NCBI RefSeq assembly: GCF_029255145.1
Contig: NZ_JAPUVQ010000113.1
Span: 16,867 to 80,866, forward strand
Source: Accumulibacter sp003538495
GTDB lineage: Bacteria; Pseudomonadota; Gammaproteobacteria; Burkholderiales; Rhodocyclaceae
DNA length: 64,000 nucleotides
Direction: 5' to 3'
A program made the position numbers and the translations under genes. Under the pieces are notes generated by a model. That model saw only the letters and a program-made list of their open reading frames with translations. It made no database searches and had not been told where the DNA came from. Positions 24,494-33,074 of the stretch are shown in pieces (the stretch's first letter is position 1; each line of letters starts with the position of its first letter).

Positions 24494-25954
24494 ATGCCCG
24501 ACACCACATCCCGACCGGATTCGCCGCTGCACCGCGCTGCCCGACTCTCGCTATTACTTGCGGCGCTGTTTGCCGCCATCCCGGGCAAGCTGTCGGCCCT
24601 TGAAACCATGGCGAGCAGTGATCCGTTCGACACCCGCGCGATCACCCCGCCGCGCCCGGCGCTCACGCTCTCCGGCCCGGACAGCGCCGACCTGCCGTGT
24701 CGGGCGCTGCCCGCCGACGCCGCCTACGGGGTGCTCGAAGTCATCGACCTGGCGCTGTGCAAGAACCCGACCACCCGTGAGGTATGGTCGATCGCGCGCG
24801 TCCAGGCGGCGCAGGTCGGCGTGGCGCAGTCGGAATTCCTGCCGACGCTCGACGGTCGGCTGGCCGCCAGTCGGGTGACCATCGATTCGCGAAGCGCCAA
24901 CCAGCGCAGTGCCGCGCTGACCCTGTCGTGGCTGCTGGTGGACTTCGGCGCCCGGTCGGCGAACCTCGAAGTTGCACGGCAATTGCTCAGCGCAGCCTCG
25001 GCGACGCTCGACTCGACCGTACAAAGTGTTTTTCTCGGCGCGCTCCAATCCTATTACAACACCCAGGCCGCGCGGGCAGCGGTCACCGCCGCGGGGGAGT
25101 CCGAGCGAGCGAGCCGCGAGAGCCTGTCGGCGGCCGAGGTCCGCTACCGGGTCGGCACCGGCACCCCGGCTGACCGCCTGCAGGCGCAAACCGCGTGGTC
25201 GCAGGCGACGCTCACCCGCATCCGGGCTGAAGGCGTGCTGCGCAACGCCTACGGCCGGCTGGCCAAGGTCATGGGACTCGACGCCAATCAGGCGCTGCGA
25301 CTTGACGAGATTCCGGCAGCCGTGCCCGACGCCAGCTTCGACCGGGACGTTGCCGAGCTGATCGTCGAAGCGCGCCGGCAACGACCGGAGATGAAGGCCG
25401 CCGAAGCCGAATTGCTGGCGGCGCAGGCCGGCGTCGACTACGCGCGTGCCAGCGGACTGCCAACTATCTCGCTCAGCGCCGGACCGCAATGGCAAGACCT
25501 CGGCGGACTATCCACCAACGGCAATTCGGTCGGGCTGACACTCAGCCTGCCGCTCTTTTCCGGATTCAACACCACCTACAACGTCCGCGCCGCGCAGGCG
25601 AGAAGCGACGTCCAGGCGGCGCGCCTTGACAGCACCAGCCAACAGGTGGCACTGGACGTCTGGGAGGCGTATCAGAGTCTGACCACCGCCACCCAGACGA
25701 TCAGGACTACCGCCGACCTGCTGGCCAGCGCCGAGCAGTCCGAGCGCGTCGCGCTGGGACGCTACAAGGCCGGCGTCGGCAACATTCTCGACGTCCTCAA
25801 CGCCCAGAGCGCACTCGCTTCCGCACGCCTGCAGCGGATCCAGGCGATGCTCGACTGGCGGGTCTCGCGCGCAGCGCTGGCCAGGGCGGTCGGCGTTCTC
25901 GACGGCAGCCTGCTGCTGTCGGTCGACGCTACCTGGAAAGCCGGAAAACCATGA
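24494..25954 (+). CDS. TolC-family outer-membrane efflux protein
   Basis: A 486-residue outer-membrane channel. An N-terminal signal peptide runs to about residue 35 (hydrophobic core LSLLLAALFAAIPG). Two OEP domains follow with the expected internal duplication of coiled-coil segments, for example around residues 150-260 and 370-470. LVDFGARSANLEVARQLL and LFSGFNTTYNVRAAQARSD are the equivalent points of the two halves. It should form the exit duct for the MacA/MacB-type pump encoded immediately downstream; the stop overlaps the macA-like start by 4 bp. Confidence 0.9.
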   Translation: MPDTTSRPDSPLHRAARLSLLLAALFAAIPGKLSALETMASSDPFDTRAITPPRPALTLSGPDSADLPCRALPADAAYGVLEVIDLALCKNPTTREVWSIARVQAAQVGVAQSEFLPTLDGRLAASRVTIDSRSANQRSAALTLSWLLVDFGARSANLEVARQLLSAASATLDSTVQSVFLGALQSYYNTQAARAAVTAAGESERASRESLSAAEVRYRVGTGTPADRLQAQTAWSQATLTRIRAEGVLRNAYGRLAKVMGLDANQALRLDEIPAAVPDASFDRDVAELIVEARRQRPEMKAAEAELLAAQAGVDYARASGLPTISLSAGPQWQDLGGLSTNGNSVGLTLSLPLFSGFNTTYNVRAAQARSDVQAARLDSTSQQVALDVWEAYQSLTTATQTIRTTADLLASAEQSERVALGRYKAGVGNILDVLNAQSALASARLQRIQAMLDWRVSRAALARAVGVLDGSLLLSVDATWKAGKP

Positions 25955-27162
25955 ACATCACCTTCGGAAAATCGGCTATCGCCGTGCTGCTCGTCGCCGT
26001 GGCTGCCGCCGGTGTGTACTGGCAACGTCAGAACGCCGCCCAATCGCCCGAACAGCGCTACAAGCTGCAGATGGTAGATAAAGGCGACGTCACCCAGACC
26101 GTGTCGGCCAACGGCACACTCAACCCGGTGGTGCTGGTCAATGTCGGCACCCAGGTGTCGGGAACGGTGACCAGGCTGTACGTCGATTTCAATGACAAGG
26201 TCGAAAAGGGACAGGCCCTGCTCGAACTCGACCACTCGCTGCTCGCCGCGCAGGCGCGGCAGACGGCCGCCAACGTGCTCAACGTGGCGGCCGCGCTCGA
26301 TCTGGCTCGGGCCAATGAAGCGCGCATGCGAGAGTTGTTTGCCGAGGAGTACGTCTCGCGCCAGGAACTCGAACAGGCCATCCAGGCACGCCGCTCGAAC
26401 GAGGCGCAACTGGCGCAGGCCAGGGCCGCCGCCGACAAGGACCAGGTCAATCTCCGCTACACGACGATCCGATCACCGGTTTCGGGTGTCGTCGTCGACC
26501 GCGTCGTCGACCTCGGGCAAACGGTCGCCGCCAGCCTGCAGACGCCGACGCTGATCAAGATCGCCCAGGACCTCTCCGAAATGCGCATCGACTCGAACTT
26601 CGCTGAAGCCGACATCGGCAAGATCAGGCCGGGGCAGAAGGTCCGGTTCACCGTCGACGCCTTTCCGGAGCGCAGCTTCGAGGGCGAAGTCCAGCAGATC
26701 CGCCTCAACCCGACTACCCAGCAGAACGTCGTCACCTACAACGTCCGCGTTTCGCTCTCCAACCCCGAACAAATCCTGCTGCCCGGGATGACCGCCTACG
26801 TCAGTATCGCCGTCGCCAGTCGCCGGAACGTGCTGCTGGTGGCCAACGCTGCGCTGCGTTTCAAGCCACCCGAGGGCGCCGGCAGCAACGGTGAGCAGGC
26901 GACCGCGGCAAAGACGCCAGCCGCCGAGCGTACCGGCGAGGGCAAGGGCAAGAAGCGCGACGCTAAGGGAGCCAACAGCGGCACCGTGCACATCATCGAC
27001 AACGGCCGGCTGAAAGCGCTGAGCGTGCAGTTGGGGATCACCGACAGCCGCAATACCGAAGTGCTCGGCGGCGACCTGAAGGAAGGCGACCGGGTGGTGA
27101 TCGGCGAAAATCTGGCCAATTCGGGCACCAAGCCGAGCAGCGTCGGCATGCGTTTGTTCTGA
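25951..27162 (+). CDS. Periplasmic adaptor (MacA/HlyD family) of an efflux pump
   Basis: A 403-residue membrane-fusion protein. It has an N-terminal anchor (about residues 8-24), a lipoyl half-motif (VSANGTLNPVVLVNVGTQVSG, here split for length), a helical hairpin (about 90-165) and the second lipoyl half TIRSPVSGVVVDR near residue 172. A lysine-rich insertion (GKGKKRDAKG, about 332-341) lies late in the membrane-proximal domain. It links the inner-membrane MacB-like transporter to the TolC-like channel. Start and stop both overlap neighbouring genes (4 bp and 1 bp). The substrate may be a macrolide, lipopeptide or siderophore. Confidence 0.9.
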   Translation: MNITFGKSAIAVLLVAVAAAGVYWQRQNAAQSPEQRYKLQMVDKGDVTQTVSANGTLNPVVLVNVGTQVSGTVTRLYVDFNDKVEKGQALLELDHSLLAAQARQTAANVLNVAAALDLARANEARMRELFAEEYVSRQELEQAIQARRSNEAQLAQARAAADKDQVNLRYTTIRSPVSGVVVDRVVDLGQTVAASLQTPTLIKIAQDLSEMRIDSNFAEADIGKIRPGQKVRFTVDAFPERSFEGEVQQIRLNPTTQQNVVTYNVRVSLSNPEQILLPGMTAYVSIAVASRRNVLLVANAALRFKPPEGAGSNGEQATAAKTPAAERTGEGKGKKRDAKGANSGTVHIIDNGRLKALSVQLGITDSRNTEVLGGDLKEGDRVVIGENLANSGTKPSSVGMRLF

Positions 27163-27866
27163 TGTCGCAACCGCTCATTCGGGTCGCCGGGCTGGGCAAG
27201 TCGTACCGCACCGCCGCCGGTCCGTTCCCGGCGCTCAGGGGCGTCGCCCTGAGCATCGAAGCCGGCGAATTCGTGGCCATCATGGGCCAGTCGGGATCGG
27301 GCAAGTCGACCTTCATGAACCTGCTCGGCTGCCTGGACACGCCGAGCAGTGGCGACTACTTCCTGGTCGGCCACGACGTCGCCCGTCTGACCCGGGACCA
27401 GTTGGCGAAGCTGCGCAACCAGACCATCGGCTTCGTCTTCCAGGGCTTCAACCTGCTGCCGCGGATGAGCCTCGAAGACAACGTCGCCCTGCCGCTGGTC
27501 TACGCCGGAGTCGAGCGCCAGCCGCGGCGCCAGCGGGCGCGCCAGGAACTCGCCCGCGTCGGTCTTGCCGCCTACGCCGAATCGCTCCCCGGCCGCATCT
27601 CCGGCGGTCAGCAGCAGCGCGTGGCGATCGCCCGCGCGCTGGTCAACTCGCCGCAGCTGATCCTCGCCGACGAACCGACCGGCAACCTCGACAGCCATAC
27701 CAGCGCGGAAATCATGGCCCTCTTTGCGCAGCTGAATGGCGAGGGCATCACCATCGTTCTGGTCACCCACGAGGCGGACATCGCCGCCTGCGCGCGGCGG
27801 CAGGTACGCTTTCTCGATGGCCTGATCGTCAGCGATCTCGCCACCCCGGCGCGAGCGGTCGGCTGA
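27162..27866 (+). CDS. ABC transporter ATP-binding protein (MacB N-terminal half type)
   Basis: A 234-residue ATPase. Walker A is GQSGSGKST (near residue 43), the signature is ISGGQQQR (near 146), and Walker B is LILADEPTGNLD (near 166), followed by the His-containing LVTHE switch. It belongs to the MacB/LolD group that powers periplasmic mechanotransmission rather than membrane transport. In E. coli MacB this domain is fused to the permease; here it is a separate gene. It overlaps both neighbours by one base (TGATG). Confidence 0.95.
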   Translation: MSQPLIRVAGLGKSYRTAAGPFPALRGVALSIEAGEFVAIMGQSGSGKSTFMNLLGCLDTPSSGDYFLVGHDVARLTRDQLAKLRNQTIGFVFQGFNLLPRMSLEDNVALPLVYAGVERQPRRQRARQELARVGLAAYAESLPGRISGGQQQRVAIARALVNSPQLILADEPTGNLDSHTSAEIMALFAQLNGEGITIVLVTHEADIAACARRQVRFLDGLIVSDLATPARAVG

Positions 27867-29086
27867 TGTTCAAGGCGATGCTCGGCGAGGCCTGGTACGC
27901 GATGGGCGCCAACCGCTTGCGCACCGCGCTGACGATGCTCGGGATGGTCATCGGCGTCGGCTCGGTGGTGCTGATGATGGCCATCGGCCAGGGTGCCCAG
28001 TACGCGGTGGCACAGACCATCAGCACCATGGGCAGCAACCTGTACATTCTGATCTCCGGCTCGACCAGCGCCGGCGGCCTGCGCAGCGGCGGCGGCGGCG
28101 GCCCGTCGCTGACCGTCGCCGATGCCGAAGCAATTGCCGAACTCGACGGCGTCAGCAACGTCGCGCCGGTGCACCAGGGCACCCAGCAACTGGTCCATGG
28201 CCCGAACAACTGGAGCGCGACGGTGGTCGGCACAACGCCCGCCTACCTCGATGCGCGCGCCTGGACGATCGCCAGCGGTCACGCCTTCAGCGACTCGGAC
28301 GTCCGCTCGGCGACCCGCGTGGCGCTGATTGGCCAGACCGCCGCCGATAACCTGTTTGGCGTCGACGATCCGCTTGGCAAGACCATCCGCATCCGCCAGA
28401 GTCCGTTCGTGATTATCGGCGTCCTCGGCAAGAAGGGACAGAACCTCGACGGACGCGACCAGGACGACACCGTCATCGTGCCGCTGACCACTGCCCAGCG
28501 CAAGGTTTTCGGCACCCCCTTTCCGGGGTCGGTACGGCTGGTCATGGTCCAGGCCGGTTCCGCCGAAGCGATGCCGGCGGTCGAAGCGGGCATGATCGCG
28601 CTGCTCCGCCAGCGCCACCGCCTGCGCGAAGGGCAGGACAACGACTTCTACGTGCGCAACCTGGCCGCCGCCGCCGACTCGGCGGCGGAAACGACGCGCG
28701 TGATGTCGGTCCTGCTCGGCGCCATCGCCTCGGTCTCGCTGCTCGTCGGCGGCATCGGGATCATGAACATCATGCTCGTGTCGGTGACCGAACGAACGCG
28801 CGAGATCGGCATCCGCATGGCGATCGGCGCCCGCCAGAAGGACATCCTCGCCCAGTTCCTGCTCGAAGCGCTGATGATCTCGATCGCCGGCTGCCTGATC
28901 GGCCTCGTTCTCGGCATCGCCAGCGCGCTGTTGATCAACGCCATCAACGACATGGTGATCGTCATCTCCGGTGCATCGGTGCTGGTTGCCTTCGGCGTCG
29001 CCGCCGGCATCGGCGTATTCTTCGGTTTCTATCCGGCACGCCGGGCGGCGGCGCTCGACCCGATCGAGGCGCTACGCCATCAGTAG
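27866..29086 (+). CDS. ABC transporter permease (MacB C-terminal half type)
   Basis: A 406-residue permease. The MacB topology is clear: helix 1 (about residues 20-42), a large periplasmic MacB_PCD domain (about 45-260), then three helices of the FtsX domain, with ERTREIGIRMAIGARQKDI as the coupling segment near residue 305 and YPARRAAALDPIEALR at the end. A GGLRSGGGGG stretch occurs near residue 71. Together with the preceding ATPase, adaptor and channel it completes a tripartite pump. Confidence 0.92.
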   Translation: MFKAMLGEAWYAMGANRLRTALTMLGMVIGVGSVVLMMAIGQGAQYAVAQTISTMGSNLYILISGSTSAGGLRSGGGGGPSLTVADAEAIAELDGVSNVAPVHQGTQQLVHGPNNWSATVVGTTPAYLDARAWTIASGHAFSDSDVRSATRVALIGQTAADNLFGVDDPLGKTIRIRQSPFVIIGVLGKKGQNLDGRDQDDTVIVPLTTAQRKVFGTPFPGSVRLVMVQAGSAEAMPAVEAGMIALLRQRHRLREGQDNDFYVRNLAAAADSAAETTRVMSVLLGAIASVSLLVGGIGIMNIMLVSVTERTREIGIRMAIGARQKDILAQFLLEALMISIAGCLIGLVLGIASALLINAINDMVIVISGASVLVAFGVAAGIGVFFGFYPARRAAALDPIEALRHQ

Positions 29087-29098
29087 CCTTGCAGGCGC

Positions 29099-29104
29099 TA
29101 CAAT
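29099..29104 (+). promoter_or_regulatory. -10 element upstream of the gamma carbonic anhydrase gene
   Basis: TACAAT within GCGCTACAAT, 32 nt before the ATG at 29137. No -35 match. Confidence 0.4.
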
Positions 29105-29136
29105 CTGCGATCCACAACGACAGCGAGACCTACATC

Positions 29137-29658
29137 ATGCCCATCTTCGCCATCGGCAGCCGCCGCCCGCAGCTCGACCCGCACAGTTGGGTCGCCCCGA
29201 CGGCGATCGTCATCGGCGACGTTCGGCTGGCCAGAAACGCCTCGATCTGGTGGAATGCCACGCTGCGCGGCGACAACGACCCGATCAGCATCGGCGAGAA
29301 CAGCAACATCCAGGACAACTCGGTGCTGCACACCGACGAAGGCGTGCCAATGACCATCGGCCGCGACGTCACCGTCGGCCACCTGGTGATGCTGCACGGC
29401 TGCACCATCGGCGATGGCTCGCTGATCGGCATCGGTTCAGTGCTGCTCAACCGCTGCGTGATCGGCAAGGGCTGCATCGTCGGCGCCAACACCCTGATCC
29501 CGGAAGGCAAGGTCTTCCCCGACCACTCGCTGATCGTCGGTTCGCCGGGCAAGGCGATTCGCCAGCTCGGCCCTGAAGAAGTCGAGCGCCTGCGGCACAG
29601 CGCCGACCACTACGTCGCCAACTGGCAGCGCTACGCGCGCGAACTAGAAGCCTTGTAG
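29137..29658 (+). CDS. Gamma-carbonic anhydrase family protein (left-handed beta helix)
   Basis: A 173-residue hexapeptide-repeat protein of the YrdA/PaaY group. Repeats run from about residue 13 to 140. The zinc-site histidines are recognisable in DNSVLHTDEG, VGHLVMLHGCTIG, and RGDNDPISIGENSN precedes them. The C-terminal helix (about 147-173) is typical. Relatives bind zinc and some have carbonic anhydrase or thioesterase activity; the exact role is not known. The ATG at 29137 matches the family N-terminus; the upstream open frame is rejected. Confidence 0.88.
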   Translation: MPIFAIGSRRPQLDPHSWVAPTAIVIGDVRLARNASIWWNATLRGDNDPISIGENSNIQDNSVLHTDEGVPMTIGRDVTVGHLVMLHGCTIGDGSLIGIGSVLLNRCVIGKGCIVGANTLIPEGKVFPDHSLIVGSPGKAIRQLGPEEVERLRHSADHYVANWQRYARELEAL

Positions 29659-29846
29659 CCGCGGCGTGTGAGCCGAGCGGACCAAGACCGGTCTGCGCGA
29701 CGAGGTCACTCGCAGGCCGGCCACGTCGTCAATCCCGAGCGCGTCGGCGTTTGCGATGGTGGGCCCGGATCCTGCTCGACACCCACCGAAGGGAACACAC
29801 GCCACCGCCTGACCGACCGGGCGGCGAGCCCGGGAATCGACCATCC

Positions 29847-31115
29847 TCAAACGCCCGATCTGGGCGCAGTATCGGCCCCCTCGGCCAGCAATGACTGGAT
29901 GACTGTCTTGAAACGGTCAACCGACGAGTAAGCCTGGAACGAAGCCGCCACCTCCTGCGCCCGTTGCGTGAAGGAGCGCTCACCCAACATCGCGCTGATC
30001 AGGTCCCCAGCCCTTCGCTGCGACACTCGATCGGCGCGCAGTTGCGCACCCGCACCCGAGGCAGTCACGAACTGCATGTTCAGCAACTGATCGAGGTTGC
30101 TGGGAATGCCCAGCACCGGCTTGCCCGCTCGAAGTGCCTGGTGTGTACTCGGGCTGCCGCCGTTGCAGACGACCAGGCTGGCCAGCGCCGACACCTCGTT
30201 TCCCGGCAGGAAACGGGCGGTCACGAGTCGTGGCGAAGCCGGCAGGTCTACGCCACTTGTTGCCACCGCGACCCGGCACCCGGTCGACAACGCGCCTTCA
30301 ACGAGGTCCGCCAACACCCTCGGATCGCCGGAGCTTCCCATGGCGATGTAAACCAGATCCTTTGGCTCGTTCAAGTGGAGCAATTCGGCTGGAAGCGGAG
30401 CCAGCGGCGACCAGATGATCGGCCCGATGTAGACGTACCTGGCCGATTCCCCATGCTCGGCGAACGGAACAAGCTCAGGCACGTCGGCAAGCAAGGTGAC
30501 GTCGCCTTCGCTGAAAATCCGCCGCAGATCGAAGCCCAGCGAAGGCAGCCCGTAGCGCTTGCGAAGCCGGTGCATGGGGAGCGCATGGAAGGCAAGAATG
30601 GCGGGACAGAGCAAGCGAAAGAGCGGATTCACGGTTGCCGGACCCAGTAAGCGGGTCACTGGATGGACTGGCACATCGAATGCGACGCGAACATGAGGAC
30701 TCCAGTAGGCATTGGAGATGGCGACGTAGGGAACACCAGCGAGCCGCGCGCTCACTGCCAACGACAGCCGAAAGTCTCCGACCACAAGGTCCGGGGCGAA
30801 TCGTTCAATCTCCCGCAGGTCGTCTTGGACGTATCTTTCGAGAACATCAAGCGGGAACACCGGCCTGCCGCTCGCCACCGCTCGCAGATAGGCGGCACTG
30901 CCAATGCACTCGACCTCCCTGACAATCAGACCCACTTCCGCCGGGATGCTGGCATAATCGGCGCCAGTGACGAAAGTCACGGCGTAGACTTCGGGATCAA
31001 GCGAGCTGGCCAGAACGCTGGGACGGGCAACATGAGCCAGCGTTGCCGGCTCGCCGAAAAAGAGAATTCGCCTTCGCGTCCTGGCCGGTTCACGCCGCCC
31101 GTTTGCGTGCGCCAT
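29847..31115 (-). CDS. GT1-family (UGT/MGT-like) glycosyltransferase
   Basis: A 422-residue GT-B fold enzyme that would move a sugar from a nucleotide sugar to a lipid, natural product or other acceptor. The N-terminal strand RRILFFGEPATLAHVARP starts the acceptor domain. The donor-binding motif near residue 335 is VVCNGGSPSTHQALRAGKP followed by GIPSNLDQ, corresponding to the HCG...E/D-Q signature. The ATG at 31115 was preferred to a TTG at 31154. It diverges from the PEP-CTERM gene. Acceptor unknown; context suggests an envelope or exopolysaccharide role. Confidence 0.8.
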   Translation of the reverse strand: MAHANGRREPARTRRRILFFGEPATLAHVARPSVLASSLDPEVYAVTFVTGADYASIPAEVGLIVREVECIGSAAYLRAVASGRPVFPLDVLERYVQDDLREIERFAPDLVVGDFRLSLAVSARLAGVPYVAISNAYWSPHVRVAFDVPVHPVTRLLGPATVNPLFRLLCPAILAFHALPMHRLRKRYGLPSLGFDLRRIFSEGDVTLLADVPELVPFAEHGESARYVYIGPIIWSPLAPLPAELLHLNEPKDLVYIAMGSSGDPRVLADLVEGALSTGCRVAVATSGVDLPASPRLVTARFLPGNEVSALASLVVCNGGSPSTHQALRAGKPVLGIPSNLDQLLNMQFVTASGAGAQLRADRVSQRRAGDLISAMLGERSFTQRAQEVAASFQAYSSVDRFKTVIQSLLAEGADTAPRSGV

Positions 31116-31412
31116 GGAATTCGTTTCGTCCCGCTGATCTGCATCTGGAATCAAGACATTGACCTCTCAGTTCACGGCCACCACGAAGGGTCGGCGCGAT
31201 GGACGCCTGCGACAGGGCGTTCAGCCAGCCCCACCCAGGCGAGCACCCGATGAGCACGCGTTCACCGGCCCCGGATCGGAAGCAGCGCAGACCAGTAGAA
31301 TCGCGAACGGGAAGCGAGAGATCTTACCGCACGCTGTTGACAGCTTGACGCAGGCAGTGCATTGAACATTGCCTCAGACTGAGCGCATGCCTGCCTCCAC
31401 ACAGCAACCCCC

Positions 31413-31424
31413 GTTGCATGCAAC
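31413..31424. promoter_or_regulatory. Palindrome GTTGCATGCAAC, candidate activator site
   Basis: A perfect 12-bp palindrome about 105 bp upstream of the -24 element, a normal distance for a sigma-54 enhancer-binding protein. The protein that binds is unknown. Confidence 0.4.
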
Positions 31425-31436
31425 AGACCGCCGGAG

Positions 31437-31453
31437 TGTCGGATTTTTTTACA
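31437..31453. promoter_or_regulatory. TGT-N11-ACA element, second candidate activator site
   Basis: TGTCGGATTTTTTTACA has dyad-symmetric ends and lies about 75-90 bp upstream of the -24 box. It may be a site for a PrsR-like enhancer-binding protein. Confidence 0.3.
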
Positions 31454-31527
31454 GTGGAACCGGAACCGAGCGGCACCCAAACAAGAAGTAAGATATATAA
31501 CGTTGTTTTTGAACGGATTTTAATATG

Positions 31528-31543
31528 TGGCACGCGGATTGCT
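31528..31543 (+). promoter_or_regulatory. Sigma-54 promoter of the PEP-CTERM gene
   Basis: TGGCACGCGGATTGCT fits the sigma-54 consensus completely, with GG (31529-31530) and GC (31541-31542) 10 bp apart. It differs from the nirB promoter at one of 16 bases. The leader would be about 60 nt, with AAGGAG before the ATG. Confidence 0.9.
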
Positions 31544-31615
31544 TACTAGACGTGTGCCGCAACAATAAACCAAAGTTCTCGTGATAAACCTAGTTTTGCA
31601 GCAAGGAGTCTGGTC

Positions 31616-32473
31616 ATGAAAAAGAAAATTCTTCGTCCCCTGGTAGCCACTATGGCGATCGGGCTGTGCTCCTCAGCATTCGCGAGCACAATCACCAACC
31701 TGGACCTCGTAGCCGCAACCCCGTTCAACGGGTTCGACTGGTCGGGTAACGGAACGGTCGTCTCGACGCCTGGTCCGGCATACAAGAACGGCGACGCGGT
31801 AACAAGCTACTACTTTGCCGACGCCAAGACCCTCGACAAGGTCGGCGGCGGCAGCTTCGTCACGCCGAACATGATCCTTGGCGCGCCTGGCGGCGGAGCT
31901 TTTGCCGCCGGCAAGTACGAATACACCGTCGTTGCCACGCTGTCCGAAATCATTTCCTGCGGCGTCGGGCCGATTGGTACGCCTTGCGGCGCTTTGCCGG
32001 GCTTCTTCACCGCCCTTGGGGGAACGTGGGACGTCTACTATGACTACGCTGGAAACGCGTTCGGCGACACCATCGCCAACCAGATCACGGGAACGGGGTT
32101 CACCGACGGCACCAAGGTGCTGAGTGGTCTCGTCGATCCCGGGTTTGCGGGAGTGTTTGTTCCCACCTCGGCAACCAGCGGTACGGGTTCATTCTCCTTC
32201 GAGGGACCGGTAACCTATACCAACCCCACCTACATTTCGCCAGACCAGTGGAGAACCAACGCAACCTCAACGCTCCAGCGTGGAACATTTACGACCAACT
32301 GGACAGCCCCGACGGGAACTCCGTTTGGCGCTCTGCCGCCGAGCAACATCACCTTCCAGGCTGATGCCCAGCAAGCACTGCAGGTGGTGCCGGAGCCGAC
32401 CTCGGTTGCGCTCTTCGGAATCGCTCTGCTTGGTGTGTTCGCACGGAGCACTCGGCGCAAGCAACTGAGCTAG
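31616..32473 (+). CDS. PEP-CTERM exported protein
   Basis: A 285-residue secreted protein. A signal peptide ends near residue 24 (SSAFAS). The body is rich in Gly, Thr, Ser and Asn with few charges and several N-x-T/S words. The C-terminus is a complete PEP-CTERM sorting signal: VPEPTS near residue 258, a hydrophobic helix and the basic RSTRRKQLS tail. Such proteins are processed by exosortase and go with exopolysaccharide; in Zoogloea some are needed for floc formation and are controlled by RpoN and PrsK-PrsR. The gene is monocistronic, with its own sigma-54 promoter and an intrinsic terminator. Exosortase genes are not in the window. Confidence 0.93.
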   Translation: MKKKILRPLVATMAIGLCSSAFASTITNLDLVAATPFNGFDWSGNGTVVSTPGPAYKNGDAVTSYYFADAKTLDKVGGGSFVTPNMILGAPGGGAFAAGKYEYTVVATLSEIISCGVGPIGTPCGALPGFFTALGGTWDVYYDYAGNAFGDTIANQITGTGFTDGTKVLSGLVDPGFAGVFVPTSATSGTGSFSFEGPVTYTNPTYISPDQWRTNATSTLQRGTFTTNWTAPTGTPFGALPPSNITFQADAQQALQVVPEPTSVALFGIALLGVFARSTRRKQLS

Positions 32474-32496
32474 GCGAAGTTGCCTCACTAGAAAAG

Positions 32497-32522
32497 GCCG
32501 GCGTCAAACGCCGGCTTTTTTT
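32497..32522 (+). terminator. Rho-independent terminator of the PEP-CTERM gene
   Basis: GCCGGCG (32497-32503) and CGCCGGC (32509-32515) form a perfect 7-bp stem around TCAAA, followed by seven T residues. It ends transcription 24 bp after the stop codon. Confidence 0.95.
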
Positions 32523-32813
32523 CGTTCCGTGCAGATGGCCGACGCCCATTCTCGTCCTGGATCGCAATGCAAAGATCGGCCGGCCATATCCTTCGGATAG
32601 GTCACCTCCGCCCCATGCTGCTCCCTGCATGTGCGTAACCTTGATCGCCTGTCCCCGGATGGCTGCGCGACTGGCGCTTTGCGGCCCAAGGCCGCTCTCA
32701 CCCACAGGCCCCTCTTCCACCGGCACACCGCAGCTTACCCAAGGGGCGTTCTTCGACGATCTTGGCGCCGCACGGATTGCGTGATCACTTAGCGTCCGGT
32801 AGCATAGATTCCG
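32523..32813. other. Unassigned stretch after the PEP-CTERM terminator
   Basis: About 290 bp without a recognisable gene. Several short frames on the minus strand run through it, but none resembles a known protein. A GCGGCC...GGCCGC hairpin is visible near 32685-32700. It could be decayed mobile DNA or a structured RNA. Confidence 0.4.
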
Positions 32814-33002
32814 TCAGCGTTGTAACTCTGCCCTGGTCAGTGAATCGCACGAGAAGCGTGCGGCAAGGCGTGCCCCTTTCACCAGCCGCAGCAACAAGAT
32901 CAGCCGTTCAACCGAGACACTCCCATCAGGCTCATGCTTGCTCTCCTTGCGCGACGCCTTGGTGACCACCGTGAATGATGAGCCGACGGCAAGGACTTTC
33001 AT
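32814..33002 (-). CDS. Possible small protein, 62 residues, unknown
   Basis: An ATG at 33002 preceded by GGAG opens a frame of MKVLAVGSSFTVVTK... ending RAELQR. Codon use is reasonably like that of neighbouring genes and it diverges from the permease gene 72 bp away. No family is recognised, and the frame continues open upstream into the permease gene, so it could be a shadow frame. Confidence 0.3.
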   Translation of the reverse strand: MKVLAVGSSFTVVTKASRKESKHEPDGSVSVERLILLLRLVKGARLAARFSCDSLTRAELQR

Positions 33003-33074
33003 TCTTGCTCCGCTGGCGTCGGGCCGGTTTGCCCCTTTCTCCTGCCAGTCCCTGTTGCCTACGCCAAGACCGCG

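Larger units (their letters stand above)
31116..31615. other. Regulatory region upstream of the PEP-CTERM gene
   Basis: About 500 bp, more AT-rich than its surroundings toward the right end. It contains the palindrome at 31413-31424, the TGT-N11-ACA site at 31437-31453 and the sigma-54 promoter at 31528-31543. No coding frame is convincing. Confidence 0.65.
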
